64,000 nt of DNA from Saccharothrix saharensis (GCF_006716745.1 NZ_VFPP01000001.1:1488001-1552000); one strand, 5' to 3'. Positions 34,292 through 43,645 are shown, counted from the stretch's first letter. Translations and numbers: made by a program. The notes: generated by a model from the letters alone, not told the origin.

Positions 34292-35332
34292 ATGACCGAC
34301 CTGGACGTGAGCCTCGACCACCGGTCCGCGCGCGAGGTGCTGGACTGGAGCCGGGCCGGGCTCGACCCGGCGTTGCGGTCCGCGGTGGACCGGCTGCCGG
34401 ACTCGATGCGCGCGGTCGCGGGCTACCACTTCGGGTGGTGGGACGAGGACGGCCGGCCGACGGGTGCGGACGCGGGCAAGGCGATCCGGCCGGCGCTGGT
34501 GCTGCTGGGCGCGCAGGCCGTCGGCGGCGCGGCGGACGCGGCCCTGCCCGCGGCGGTGGCGGTGGAGTTGGTGCACAACTTCTCGTTGCTGCACGACGAC
34601 GTGATGGACGGTGACACGACCCGACGCCACCGGCCCACGGCGTGGCACGTGTTCGGCGTCAACCCGGCGATCCTGGCCGGTGACGCGCTGTTGACGTTGG
34701 CGCTGGACGTGCTGGCGGGCAGCGGGCACCCGCGGGCGCAGCAGGCGATCCGGGTGTTGTCCGGTGCCGTGCAGCGGTTGTTGGACGGGCAGAGCGCGGA
34801 CCTGGCGTTCGAGGAGCGGACCGAGGTGCGGCCGGCGGAGTGCGTGCGGATGGCCGAGTGCAAGACCGGTGCGCTGTTGGGTGCGTCGTGCGCGTTGGGC
34901 GCGTTGTACGGCGGCGGGCGGCCGGACCAGGTGGAGCACCTGCGGTCGTTCGGCGACCGGGTCGGGCTGGCGTTCCAGTTCGTCGACGACCTGCTCGGCA
35001 TCTGGGGCGACCCGGAGGTCACCGGCAAACCGGTCTACTCGGACTTGCAGAACCGCAAGAAGTCCCTCCCGGTTGTCGCCGCCCTGGCGTCCAACACCCC
35101 GGCGGCTCACGAACTGCACACCCTGTACCACCGCGAGGAGCCGTTGACCCAGGCCGACCTGGCGCGTGCGGCGGACCTGATCGAGGCGTCGGGCGCGCGG
35201 GCGTGGAGCCGGGGCCGGGCGGAAGACCTACTGACCAAGGCCGAGGAACACCTGCACGCCGCCACCCCGACCGCCCGCGCCGCCCACGAACTGACCGCCA
35301 TCGCCCGCCTCGCCACCCAACGCGACTACTGA
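34292..35332 (+). CDS. Polyprenyl diphosphate synthase, probable encapsulin cargo
   Basis: A 346-residue trans-isoprenyl diphosphate synthase. The first Asp-rich motif is LLHDDVMDGDTTRR and the second FVDDLLGIWGD. The residue five before the first motif is Phe and there is no insertion in the motif, which by analogy to type I GGPP synthases suggests a short product (C15-C20); that is inference. The ATG at 34292 has AGGAG at 8-base spacing. Only about 50 residues precede the conserved GKAIRPALVLL block, so there is no long disordered targeting domain as in Family 2A cargo. The position after two Family 2B shell genes marks it as the likely cargo. Confidence 0.9.
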   Translation: MTDLDVSLDHRSAREVLDWSRAGLDPALRSAVDRLPDSMRAVAGYHFGWWDEDGRPTGADAGKAIRPALVLLGAQAVGGAADAALPAAVAVELVHNFSLLHDDVMDGDTTRRHRPTAWHVFGVNPAILAGDALLTLALDVLAGSGHPRAQQAIRVLSGAVQRLLDGQSADLAFEERTEVRPAECVRMAECKTGALLGASCALGALYGGGRPDQVEHLRSFGDRVGLAFQFVDDLLGIWGDPEVTGKPVYSDLQNRKKSLPVVAALASNTPAAHELHTLYHREEPLTQADLARAADLIEASGARAWSRGRAEDLLTKAEEHLHAATPTARAAHELTAIARLATQRDY

Positions 35333-35736
35333 CAACAGCCCGTTGACCTGCGCTTTTCCGAGGGAGGAGATCCACTAATGGGTGAATCTGCGACATCGAT
35401 CCAATAAAAACGCCGTTATCCAGCAGCTCACACGTCGGTTGAAACAACGAGGCCGCCAACCAACCGCCCCCCGCCAAGCCCTCACCCCCACCCCCACCAC
35501 CGGACCCAGCCACCTCGCCCACCACGGCAGCCAGCCACCTCGCCCACCAGGGCAGCCAGCTACCGCGCCCAACCACCCGCACCCCACATCCCCACCCACC
35601 CATCCACACTCGCTTACTCACACCCGCGCATCCGCACCTGCTCGACTCGCGCGATCCGCCGTACCAATCCGCATCCCTGACCGAGACACCCCGACCTGAC
35701 GCCCTGACCTGACCCGACCTGACGAGGAGCCGTGCC
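35333..35736. repeat. C-rich, G-poor tract with 25-bp tandem repeats
   Basis: This 404-bp gap begins AT-richer (35371-35450), possibly an ispH promoter. It then becomes strongly strand-biased: from 35455 to 35610 the + strand is nearly all C and A with few G. Two adjacent 25-bp repeats (35506-35530 and 35531-35555) differ at one base, and a degenerate third follows. A 105-codon Pro/Thr/His-rich frame crosses it, but I do not think it is a gene. Confidence 0.7.
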
Positions 35737-36675
35737 GTGGCCTTTCCCGTTGTGCTGCTGGCGTCGCCCCGGTCGTTCTGCGCCGGGGTGGAGCGCGCGA
35801 TCGACATCGTCGCCCGCCTCCTGGACCAGCGCGGTGGGCCGATCCACGTGCGCAAGCAGATCGTGCACAACACCCACGTGGTGGCGGAGCTGGAGGCGCG
35901 GGGCGCGGTGTTCGTGGACGAGCTGGACGCCGTGCCGGACGGTGCGACCGTGGTGTTCTCCGCGCACGGGGTGTCGCCGGCGGTGCGGGAGGAGGCGGCG
36001 CGGCGGGGGTTGGAGGTGATCGACGCGACGTGCCCGCTGGTGACGAAGGTGCACGCGGAGGCGAAGCGGTACGCGGCGCGTGGTGACACGGTGGTGTTGA
36101 TCGGGCACGCCGGGCACGAGGAGGTCGAGGGCACGCTCGGGGAGGCGCCCGAGCAGACCGTGCTGGTGCAGACGGTCGCGGACGTGGCGGCGTTGGAGGT
36201 GGCGGATCCGGGCAGGGTGTCGTACCTGACCCAGACGACGCTCGCGGCGGATGAGACGGCGGAGGTGTTGGCGGCGTTGCGGGAGAAGTTCCCGGCGTTG
36301 CGGGGGCCGTCGGCGGCGGACATCTGCTACGCCACGACGAACCGGCAGGAGGCGGTGCGGGATGTGGCGCGGGACGCGGACCTGGTGCTGGTGGTGGGGT
36401 CGGCGAACTCGTCGAACTCGGTGCGGCTGGTGGAGACGGCGCGTCGGATGGGCACGTCCGCGCACCTGGTCGACCGCGTGTCCGACATCCGGGCGGAGTG
36501 GTTGGACGGCGCGCGGGTGGTCGGGGTGAGCGCGGGGGCGTCCGCGCCGTCGTGGTTGGTGGACGAGGTGATCGAGGCGTTGGGGGCGTGGGACGTCCAG
36601 GTGCGCGAGACGGCCCGGGAGACGATCCAGTTCACCTTGCCGGCGGCGGTGCGGAAGGGCCCCGGGCAGTCCTGA
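35737..36675 (+). CDS. ispH: 4-hydroxy-3-methylbut-2-enyl diphosphate reductase
   Basis: A 312-residue LytB/IspH iron-sulfur enzyme making IPP and DMAPP in the last MEP-pathway step. The cluster cysteines are in [19 protein letters not shown] and [16 protein letters not shown], the AHGVSP histidine and the SSNS and GASAPS substrate motifs are all present. It starts at GTG 35737 with GAGGAG upstream. It follows the polyprenyl synthase, so it may supply precursors for the encapsulated enzyme. Many actinomycetes have a second housekeeping ispH elsewhere; that cannot be seen here. Confidence 0.95.
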   Translation: MAFPVVLLASPRSFCAGVERAIDIVARLLDQRGGPIHVRKQIVHNTHVVAELEARGAVFVDELDAVPDGATVVFSAHGVSPAVREEAARRGLEVIDATCPLVTKVHAEAKRYAARGDTVVLIGHAGHEEVEGTLGEAPEQTVLVQTVADVAALEVADPGRVSYLTQTTLAADETAEVLAALREKFPALRGPSAADICYATTNRQEAVRDVARDADLVLVVGSANSSNSVRLVETARRMGTSAHLVDRVSDIRAEWLDGARVVGVSAGASAPSWLVDEVIEALGAWDVQVRETARETIQFTLPAAVRKGPGQS

Positions 36676-36706
36676 GTGGACCGGCCGGGGCCGCAAGCCG
36701 CGTGGC

Positions 36707-36766
36707 GTACCGGCGAAGCACGTACCGGCAAAGCACGCGCCGGCAATCAACGGTCGGCGATCAACC
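36707..36766. repeat. Four decaying 15-bp tandem repeats
   Basis: The units are GTACCGGCGAAGCAC, GTACCGGCAAAGCAC, GCGCCGGCAATCAAC and GGTCGGCGATCAACC. The first two differ at one base, and later copies diverge progressively. They lie in the 99-bp gap between ispH and the FtsX remnant. The function is unknown. Confidence 0.75.
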
Positions 36767-36774
36767 GTGGTGCG

Positions 36775-37640
36775 TCACTGGTAGGAGATCGCCCGCAGCA
36801 CGTTCAGCCGGGCGGCGCGGATCGCGGGCAGGATCGCGGCCACCACGCCGGCGCCGGCGGCGATCAGCAGGTAGCTGCCCAGCCGCACCCAGGGGATGCC
36901 GAGGTCGGTGATGCCCTGGTCCTTGAGCGCGTGCACGGCCGCCACGCCCAGCGCGACCCCGACCGCCGGCCCGAGCAGCGCGCCGAACACCGAGATCACC
37001 ACCCACTCGACGGTGATCATCCGCATCACCTGGGGGCGACGCATGCCGATCGCCCGCAGCAACCCCAGCTCACGCGTCCGCTCGATCACCGACAGCGCCA
37101 ACGTGTTGATCACACCGAGCACCGCGACGAGGACGGCCAGCGCGAGCAGGACCTGATCATCAGCAGCACGGTGTCCGGCTGCGCCGCCTGCTGCCGCGCG
37201 TAGGAACCGAGGTCCTGCACGAACACTTCCGGGTTGTCCGCGAACAGCGGCTCCAGCGGGTCCGCAGCCCGGCCGCGTCCACCCCGGCGTCGGCCTTCAC
37301 GAACGCGCTCCCGATCCGCGCCACCGCGGACTCGTCCACCACCGACCGCGGCAGGAACACCGAGTCCGCCACCATCGTCGTCTTGGCCAGCACGAACGCC
37401 ACGGTGTACGCGCGCTGCTCCCCCTTCGTCGTCTGCACGGTCGCCGTGTCGCCCTGCCGCACGCCCAACGCGGTCGCTGTCGCCTCGTCCAGCTCGATCG
37501 AGCCCTCTGCCAGCTCCCCGGTCGTGCCGCTGGTCGCGGTGAACGAAGATCCGTTCCATCGCGGGCACGTCGGTCAGCACGGCGTCGTCGTACCAGCCGA
37601 ACCCGGACTCGACGCCTGGCGTGGCGAGCACGCGGTCCGG
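36775..37640 (-). pseudogene. Frameshifted, truncated FtsX-like ABC permease
   Basis: The remnant reads in order, on the minus strand: VLATPGVESGFGWYDDAV (about 37640-37545), a frameshift, ELAEGSIELDEATATALG through SVFLPRSVVDES and FVKADAGVDAAG (to about 37265), a frameshift, DPLEPLFADNPEVFVQDLG to DTVLLMI (to about 37150), a frameshift, then the C-terminal helices ALAVLVAVLGVINTLALSVI to the stop. This is the second half of a MacB/FtsX-type permease with three frameshifts and no N-terminal half. Its 5' side is fused to a flavodoxin fragment. Confidence 0.8.
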
Positions 37641-37708
37641 GCACCGATCCGGCGGGCCACGCCCCCGGTCGCACCCTCGGCCGTCGCGTAGGCCACCAGG
37701 GCGCGCAT
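37640..37708 (-). pseudogene. Flavodoxin N-terminal fragment joined to the FtsX remnant
   Basis: The first 23 codons read MRALVAYATAEGATGGVARR-IGA, the start of a flavodoxin-like protein with its phosphate-binding loop. Its ATG overlaps the TGA of the stress-protein gene (TGATG), so it was once the last gene of that operon. After IGA the sequence switches into the FtsX remnant, marking a deletion junction near 37640. Confidence 0.6.
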
Positions 37709-38559
37709 CACACGTCCTCCACCGTGGCACGCACGACCAGCACCGGGCACGGGGCGTGGTGGAGCAGGGTGTGGCTGGTAAATCCCAGCAGCAGGCCGGT
37801 GAGCGCACCGCGACCCCGGCAGCCCACGACGAGCAGCGCGGCGTCCCGAGCGCGGTCGAGCAGGGTCCGTGCCGGGTTGCCGCGGGCGATGACGAGGTCC
37901 AGCGGGACGCCGGGGTACTTGTCCCGCCACGGTGCCACCGCGGCGGCGAGGTTCCCGCCGTGCTCGGCGTCCTGCTCGGACAAGTCGACCCCGGCCATGT
38001 CGGCCAGCGGCTCGGGTGGTGCGTGCCAGGTGTGCACCAGGACCAGCGACGCGTCACGCGCCGACGCTTGCTCGAACGCGTGGGCCAGCACGGTCGGGTT
38101 GTCGCCGTCCACACCGCACACGACGGGACCGGGTCGCGCTTCGCCGCGCACGACGGCCACCGGGCAGCCGCCGCGGCTGGTCACCGCGATGGCGGTGGAA
38201 CCCAGGAGCATCGAGGTGAACCCGCCCAGGCCGCGAGAGCCGAGCACGACCAGTCCCGCGTCGACCGACTCGGCCACCAGCAGCGGCGCCGGGGCGGCGA
38301 CTTCCAGGTGCACGTCCAGCCGGACGTCGGGGTGGACCTCGCGGGCGACGTCCGCGGCTTCGTGCAGCCACTGCCACGCCTGGTCGTGCAGCGCCTTGCG
38401 GGTCCGCCCGTCCGGGTCGAGCGCTTCACCCGGCAACGGCAACTCGGCGTGCACGAGCCGCAGCGGCACCTCGCGGGTCCGCGCCTCCTCCGTCGCCCAC
38501 CGCACCGCGTCGAACGACGCCTTCGAACCGTCGACACCCACGACCACGGGCTTGTTCAT
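37708..38559 (-). CDS. Tandem universal stress protein (UspA type)
   Basis: A 283-residue protein with two Usp domains (about 1-140 and 147-283). The first has the ATP-binding pattern G-x2-G-x9-GS (GSRGLGGFTSMLLGST); the second has GCRGRGALTGLLLGFT, with Phe after the last Gly. Tandem Usp proteins are typical of mycobacterial DosR regulons. The start overlaps the stop of the cation ATPase (ATGA) and the stop overlaps a flavodoxin remnant, so it is in one operon with upstream genes to 43549. Confidence 0.93.
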   Translation of the reverse strand: MNKPVVVGVDGSKASFDAVRWATEEARTREVPLRLVHAELPLPGEALDPDGRTRKALHDQAWQWLHEAADVAREVHPDVRLDVHLEVAAPAPLLVAESVDAGLVVLGSRGLGGFTSMLLGSTAIAVTSRGGCPVAVVRGEARPGPVVCGVDGDNPTVLAHAFEQASARDASLVLVHTWHAPPEPLADMAGVDLSEQDAEHGGNLAAAVAPWRDKYPGVPLDLVIARGNPARTLLDRARDAALLVVGCRGRGALTGLLLGFTSHTLLHHAPCPVLVVRATVEDV

Positions 38560-41096
38560 GCCGAACGCCTCCTCATCCACTTCTGCCCCGCGTCCACGAG
38601 CAGGACGACCGGGATGGTCATCGCCGCCAGCGCCCAGCCCAGCGGGGTCGGCGCGTTGCCGCCCAGCAGGGCCGGCAGCGGCGGCACGAACAGGAACACC
38701 GCCAGCACGGCGAGTTCGAACAGCACCGCGCCGATCAGCAACCGGTTGCCCAGCAGGGTCCGCACCGGTTTGGTGGCGCTGCGGCACGCGAACGCGTTGG
38801 CCAGCTGTCCCAGCACGATCGCGGTGAACGCGGTGCCCGACGCGGTGGCCGGCAGGACCGGGTCGCCGAGGTCCCAGTCCCCGGCGAGCAGCACGAGCGT
38901 GAACGCCGCCATCGCCGACAACGCCTCGGCCGGTCCGAGGACGCCGAACGCGCGCACCAGCACCGAGCGGTCGATGAGCGACCCGGTCCGCGCGGGCCCG
39001 ACCATGGTGCGTGGATTGGGCTTCTCCGCGCCGAGTGCGAGCGCGGGCAGCAGGTCCGTGCCGATGTCGAGCGCCAGGACTTGGAGCACGCTGAGCGCGA
39101 GGGGGTACGAGCCGCCTGACAGCGCCCAGAACACGAACGGCGTCAGCTCGGCGACGTTGTCGGTCAGGTGGTAGGTCAGGAACCGGCGGATGTTGGCGAA
39201 CGTCGCCCGGCCGAGTTCGACCGCGGCCACGATGGTGCCGAAGTGGTCGTCCAGCAGCACCAGGTCAGCGGCCTCACGGGCCACGTCGGTGCCGGACGCG
39301 CCCATGGCCACGCCGATGTCGGCCGCCCGCAGCGCCGGGCCGTCGTTGACCCCGTCACCGGTCATGGCCACGACGTGGCCGCGGTGCTGCAGAGCTCGGG
39401 CCATGCGGAGCTTGTCCTCCGGGGTGACCCGGGCGACGACGACGCCGTCGCGGTCGAGCAGCTCGCCCAGGGCCTTGTCGTCGGCGGGCAGGTCCTTGCC
39501 CTCGACCACGAGCCGGTCGGGGCCGAGCAGCCCGGTCTGGGCGGCGATGGCGCGGGCGGTGGCCGGGTGGTCGCCGGTGATCATGGCGAGCTTGATGCCT
39601 GCTTCGCGGCACCGCTCGATCGAGTCGGCGACGTCGTCGCGCGGCGGGTCCTGCAACGCGACCAGGCCGAGCAGGACCAGGTCGCGTTCGGCGTCCGGGG
39701 CGTCGGTGGCGACGCCGGGTCGCCACGCCACGGCGAGCACCCGCAGCCCCCGGTCACCGAGCTCGGCGACCGCCTCGCTCGCCCCGGGCGCGGGTGCGCA
39801 CAACGGCAGCACCGCGTCGGGCGCACCGGTCACGTGCACGCCGTCGGCGTCGACGACGGACGATCGGCGGCGGCGCGGGTCGAACGGGAAGCGGGTCGCC
39901 TCGGGCGTCACGGTGTTCCCCCCGACGCGGGCAGCCAGCGCGTGCAGGGCCACCTCCATCGGGTCGCCGACCGGCAGCCACCGGTCGCCGCGGTGCTCGG
40001 CGTGGGCGGTCGGCGAGCAGCGAACGGCACTCACCGCGAGTACCCGGACGGCCGCGAGCGCATCCGGTTCACCGGTCACGCGGCCGGTCGGGGCGTAGCC
40101 CTGCCCGTCCACCACGACCTCGCCGTCGGGCGTCCACACCCGCACCGCGGACATCTCGTTGCGGGTCAACGTCCCGGTCTTGTCCGTGCAGATGAACGTG
40201 GTCGCACCCAGCGTCTCCACCGCGTCCAGCCGCCGCACGAGCGCCTTGCGGTGCGCCATCTCCTGGGCGGCCCGCGCGAGCGACAGCGTCACGGTGGGCA
40301 GCAGGCCTTCCGGCACCAGCGCGACGGTCACGCCGACCGCGAACAGGAAGCCCTCCGTCGGGTCGAGGCCCAACAGCATCGCGAACCCGTAGAACGCCAC
40401 GCCCACGGCGACCGCGATGAGGCCGACCACGGTCACCACGCGGTGCAGCCGCAGGGCCAACGGGCTCTTCGGCCGGACCGCGTGGCGGGTGAGGGACGCG
40501 ATGCCGGCGAGCTCGGTGTGGGAGCCGGTGGCCGTCACCAGTACGGTCGCCTCACCCTCCGTGACGTAGGTGCCCGCCCGCACGACGTCGTCGGGAGTCG
40601 GGTGCACGGGCACGCTCTCACCGCTGAGCATGGACTCGTCCACCGCCAACGCGGCGGCCTGCGTCACCCGGGCATCGGCGCAGACGCGGTCGCCGCCCTG
40701 GAGCAGGACCTCGTCCCCGACCACCAGATCGGCCGCATCGACCATCTTGGGCGTGCCGTCGCGGCGGACGGTGGCGCGGGTCGGCATGAGGTCGCGCAGC
40801 CGTTGCGCCGCGCGGTCGGCCCGGTACTCCTGGGCGAACGCGAACACCCCGTTGAGCACGACGACCAGCGCGATCGCGATCGACAACGCCGGCATGCCCG
40901 CGACCTGGGCCAGTGCGGCGGCCACCCACAGCAGGATCGCGAAGAAGTGCGCGAACTGCTTGAGCAGCAGCACGGCCGGGTGCGCCCCACCACCGGCGGG
41001 AAGCACGTTCGGGCCGTTCTCGCGCAGCCGCCGGGCGGCCTCGGCCGAGGTCAGGCCGCCCGTGGTGCGTGCCGCCGCGTCCAGCACCGTCGTCAC
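38556..41096 (-). CDS. P2-type cation-transporting ATPase (CtpF-like)
   Basis: An 846-residue P-type ATPase. In order: N-terminal cation-ATPase domain (TTGGLTSAEAARRLRENGPN), the actuator LSGES, the membrane ion-site motif PEGLLPTVTLSLA, the phosphorylation site ICTDKTGTLTRN, the hinge MTGDGVNDGPALRAADIG, and C-terminal helices including NVAELTPFVFW. It resembles CtpF of Mycobacterium, a DosR-regulon member; the ion (Ca2+, Na+ or K+) is not certain. The GTG start overlaps the preceding CBS-BON gene (GTGA). A short remnant of a second copy is at 61350-61450. Confidence 0.93.
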   Translation of the reverse strand: MTTVLDAAARTTGGLTSAEAARRLRENGPNVLPAGGGAHPAVLLLKQFAHFFAILLWVAAALAQVAGMPALSIAIALVVVLNGVFAFAQEYRADRAAQRLRDLMPTRATVRRDGTPKMVDAADLVVGDEVLLQGGDRVCADARVTQAAALAVDESMLSGESVPVHPTPDDVVRAGTYVTEGEATVLVTATGSHTELAGIASLTRHAVRPKSPLALRLHRVVTVVGLIAVAVGVAFYGFAMLLGLDPTEGFLFAVGVTVALVPEGLLPTVTLSLARAAQEMAHRKALVRRLDAVETLGATTFICTDKTGTLTRNEMSAVRVWTPDGEVVVDGQGYAPTGRVTGEPDALAAVRVLAVSAVRCSPTAHAEHRGDRWLPVGDPMEVALHALAARVGGNTVTPEATRFPFDPRRRRSSVVDADGVHVTGAPDAVLPLCAPAPGASEAVAELGDRGLRVLAVAWRPGVATDAPDAERDLVLLGLVALQDPPRDDVADSIERCREAGIKLAMITGDHPATARAIAAQTGLLGPDRLVVEGKDLPADDKALGELLDRDGVVVARVTPEDKLRMARALQHRGHVVAMTGDGVNDGPALRAADIGVAMGASGTDVAREAADLVLLDDHFGTIVAAVELGRATFANIRRFLTYHLTDNVAELTPFVFWALSGGSYPLALSVLQVLALDIGTDLLPALALGAEKPNPRTMVGPARTGSLIDRSVLVRAFGVLGPAEALSAMAAFTLVLLAGDWDLGDPVLPATASGTAFTAIVLGQLANAFACRSATKPVRTLLGNRLLIGAVLFELAVLAVFLFVPPLPALLGGNAPTPLGWALAAMTIPVVLLVDAGQKWMRRRSA

Positions 41097-41773
41097 CCGA
41101 TCCGGTAGCTGGTGTCGGTGTCGTCCCAGCCGTGGGACAGGTGGTTGTGGACGTCGACCACGCCCGGCACGGCCAGGGTGAGGCGGTACGCGATGTCGGC
41201 TTCGCTGCGGCGTTCGACGTTGCCGCGCAGCGTGACCACGCCGTCGACCACCTCGACCTCGACCGCGGTGGGCTCGACCCACAGCGTCCGCTGCAGGACC
41301 TCGTGCACGACGGTGCGGCGCAGGTCCTCGTCGCTGCGCAGGAACACCTTCAGCAGGTCCCGGCGGGACAGGACGCCGACCAGCCTGCCGTCGGTGTCCA
41401 CGACGAACAGTCGGCGCACGCCCTCCACAGCCAGCTTGTGCGCGGCGGCGCTCGCCGGCTCGTCCGGTCCGATCGTGGTGACCGGGGTGGTCATCACGTC
41501 GGCCGCGGTCACGCCGTGCGCTTGGCGCCAGCGCTGCTTGGTCTCGCGACGGGCGAATGCGGAAGGGCCGGGTTCGGTGCCTCCCCGGTACTCCTCCTTG
41601 GGCAGCAGGTCGGCTTCCGAGACCACGCCGATCGGCCGGTCGTCGGTGTCCACCACGGGCACGGCGCTGAAAGCGCCGTCGGTCAGGACGGCGGCGATCT
41701 CCTTGAACGGGGTGCCGATGCGGATCTTCACCACCTCGCGGGTCATCAGCGAGGCGACCTCGGGTTCACGCAT
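41093..41773 (-). CDS. Two-CBS plus BON domain protein (copy 1)
   Basis: A 226-residue protein: CBS domain 1 (LMTREVVKIRIGTPFKEIAAVL), CBS domain 2 (VMTTPVTTIGPDEPASAA...RRLFVVDTDGRLVGVLSRRDLL) and a C-terminal BON domain (VEVVDGVVTLRGNVERRSEADI). CBS pairs bind adenine nucleotides; BON domains bind membranes or ligands. It overlaps the ATPase at its 3' end and the DUF4389 gene at its 5' end, suggesting it regulates ion transport in response to energy state. A near-identical gene is at 61447-62127. Confidence 0.93.
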   Translation of the reverse strand: MREPEVASLMTREVVKIRIGTPFKEIAAVLTDGAFSAVPVVDTDDRPIGVVSEADLLPKEEYRGGTEPGPSAFARRETKQRWRQAHGVTAADVMTTPVTTIGPDEPASAAAHKLAVEGVRRLFVVDTDGRLVGVLSRRDLLKVFLRSDEDLRRTVVHEVLQRTLWVEPTAVEVEVVDGVVTLRGNVERRSEADIAYRLTLAVPGVVDVHNHLSHGWDDTDTSYRIG

Positions 41774-43142
41774 GGCTCTCTGCTCCGATCGTGGTCCGGG
41801 CGGGTGTGGTCGGTCGGGTTGGTCGGGTCGCGGCGAAGAGCACCAGCCCACCGCCGAGGAACAGCAGGAGCGCGCCGACGCCGAGCGCCGTCCACGCCGC
41901 CGGGGCGAGTGCCGGGAGGGTCGCGGTGGCCACGACGGTCGTGTCGACCGTGCGCGAGCCGTCGGCGTTCATCACCACCGCGGTCCAGTCGCCGGGCTGT
42001 GCGGTCCAGGTGAGCGAGCCGTAGCCGGCGGCCGCCCAGAACGGCTGGGCGTGCGGCGGGCTGGTGGGCGCGGTGCCCGCGCTGTGCTGGTAGAGCGCCT
42101 GGTCGCCGAAGCCGGTCACGCGGTCGCGGTCGACACCGGCCAGGTAGCGGGCGACGTCGGCGGTGGGACCGATGCCGACGAACGCGTCGGGGTCGACCCG
42201 CAGGCCGATCGCGCCGAGCCAGTCGTCGCCGACCGTCCAGCCGGCCTCGGTCCAGTTCAGTTCGGCGGTCCCGAGTTCCACCGCGTAGCCGGTGCTGCGC
42301 ACGACCTGCGCGGGTGCGGTGACCGCGCCGGTCGCGTCGCGCTGGGTCTGGTCGGCCCACAGCCCGAGCGCGCCGGCCGCCGAGAGCCCGGTGCCCACCA
42401 GGAGCAGCAGGACACCGATCACCGCCGGGACGACCCTGCCCGCCGTGCCGCGCGACGGGGCGGGCGGAGGCGGTGCGTCGAGGGTGGCGGCGCCTGGTTC
42501 GTCGCCACCGGTGTCGAACCGGAACGGCGGGTAGGCGTCGGTCATCAGGCCCACGTAGGCCGCGACGCGCAACGCCCAGCGGTCCATGCCCAGCACGAAG
42601 TCGAACACACCACGCGGGTAGTGGCCGGTGAACAGCAGCACCACACCCGCGATCAGCACGAGCAGGCCGACCAGGCCGCCGGCCGGGCTGTACGCCCACT
42701 CCCCGGCCCGGAAGGCCAAGTAGCCGCCACCGCCGAGGAAGATCGCGACGATGACCAGGTGCGGGACGGCCAGCAGCCACTTGACCAGCACCAGACCGCG
42801 CGAGAGCCGCTCGGGGTAGGCGATGTCGAGCGTCGCCGGGTAGTCGGGTTCCTCCCCCAGGCTGAACGGCGGGTACCGGTCGGTCGCCAGCGCCCCGAAC
42901 GAGTAGTACGCCACCCGCCACGTCCAGCGCAGCACGCCGAGCGCGAAGTCGAACAGCGGACGCGGGTAGCGGCCGGTCACCAGGATCGTGACGAACGCGA
43001 ACACCCCCACCACGCCGAACGCCAACCAGAGGAAGGCCAGAACGACGTGGTGCGGGATCACCAGCAGCCACTTGACCAGCCACAACCAGCGGTTGAGGGC
43101 CGGGTCGAACCTGCCCTGCACACGAACGGGATAGGTGGTCAT
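41766..43142 (-). CDS. DUF4389 membrane protein
   Basis: A 458-residue membrane protein with two DUF4389 repeats, each with the pattern RWLWLVKWLLVIPHHVV / LVLVKWLLAVPHLVIV, a second helix, then GRYPRPLFDF / GHYPRGVFDF. A third part contains a transmembrane helix, an exported-looking beta domain and a final helix. Function unknown; such genes recur in actinobacterial stress islands. The start overlaps the upstream gene by 4 bp. Confidence 0.88.
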   Translation of the reverse strand: MTTYPVRVQGRFDPALNRWLWLVKWLLVIPHHVVLAFLWLAFGVVGVFAFVTILVTGRYPRPLFDFALGVLRWTWRVAYYSFGALATDRYPPFSLGEEPDYPATLDIAYPERLSRGLVLVKWLLAVPHLVIVAIFLGGGGYLAFRAGEWAYSPAGGLVGLLVLIAGVVLLFTGHYPRGVFDFVLGMDRWALRVAAYVGLMTDAYPPFRFDTGGDEPGAATLDAPPPPAPSRGTAGRVVPAVIGVLLLLVGTGLSAAGALGLWADQTQRDATGAVTAPAQVVRSTGYAVELGTAELNWTEAGWTVGDDWLGAIGLRVDPDAFVGIGPTADVARYLAGVDRDRVTGFGDQALYQHSAGTAPTSPPHAQPFWAAAGYGSLTWTAQPGDWTAVVMNADGSRTVDTTVVATATLPALAPAAWTALGVGALLLFLGGGLVLFAATRPTRPTTPARTTIGAESHA

Positions 43143-43549
43143 GGCGACTTCCTCCAACCGGGCTCGACTGCAGCCCACAAGGTGTTCGGCACACGGCTCC
43201 GCAACCGGGCCTGCGCCGACCGGACCAGCACGTACCCGAGCGCCACCGCGCCGCCGAGCGCGATCCACGAGCCCATCGCGACGGCGGCGACCACCGCGAC
43301 CGCGCTCTCCGCGGTGAGCGGTGGGTGGTCGATCCGCGGTGTCCGCACGGCGCGTGGCCGATCGGTGACGGACCTGACGGACCAGGCGGCTTCGATCCGC
43401 GCGGCTTGCGCGGCGTACACCTCCGCGTCGACCACCGCGGTGACCGGCAGCCCGACCAGGCTCACGGCGAGGGACGCGAGTGCCGCGACGCGATCGTGCT
43501 CCTGGGGAGAGCGGTGCGCCGGTCGTGCGGTAGGAGACCGCGTATCCAT
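43139..43549 (-). CDS. Small membrane protein, first gene of stress operon
   Basis: A 136-residue protein with two hydrophobic segments (VAALASLAVSLVGLPVTAVV, ESAVAVVAAVAMGSWIALGGAVALGYVLV). I do not recognise a family. It is the first of at least five overlapping minus-strand genes running to 37708, and a DosR-like box lies about 100 bp upstream. Confidence 0.75.
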   Translation of the reverse strand: MDTRSPTARPAHRSPQEHDRVAALASLAVSLVGLPVTAVVDAEVYAAQAARIEAAWSVRSVTDRPRAVRTPRIDHPPLTAESAVAVVAAVAMGSWIALGGAVALGYVLVRSAQARLRSRVPNTLWAAVEPGWRKSP

Positions 43550-43645
43550 GTCCGTCCTCCTCGTCCGCTCCGGTGGTTCTCAGGCTGGTCCGATCCCTGT
43601 TGGGTCCACAGGGTCGTTGGTCGCCGCGACGGTCCCCGATCAGCC

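Noticed and set aside
35382-35699. 105-codon Pro/Thr/His-rich plus-strand frame as a possible encapsulin cargo-targeting peptide
   Set aside because: The composition follows directly from the C-rich repeat tract, there is no good ribosome binding site, and it is not fused to the synthase.
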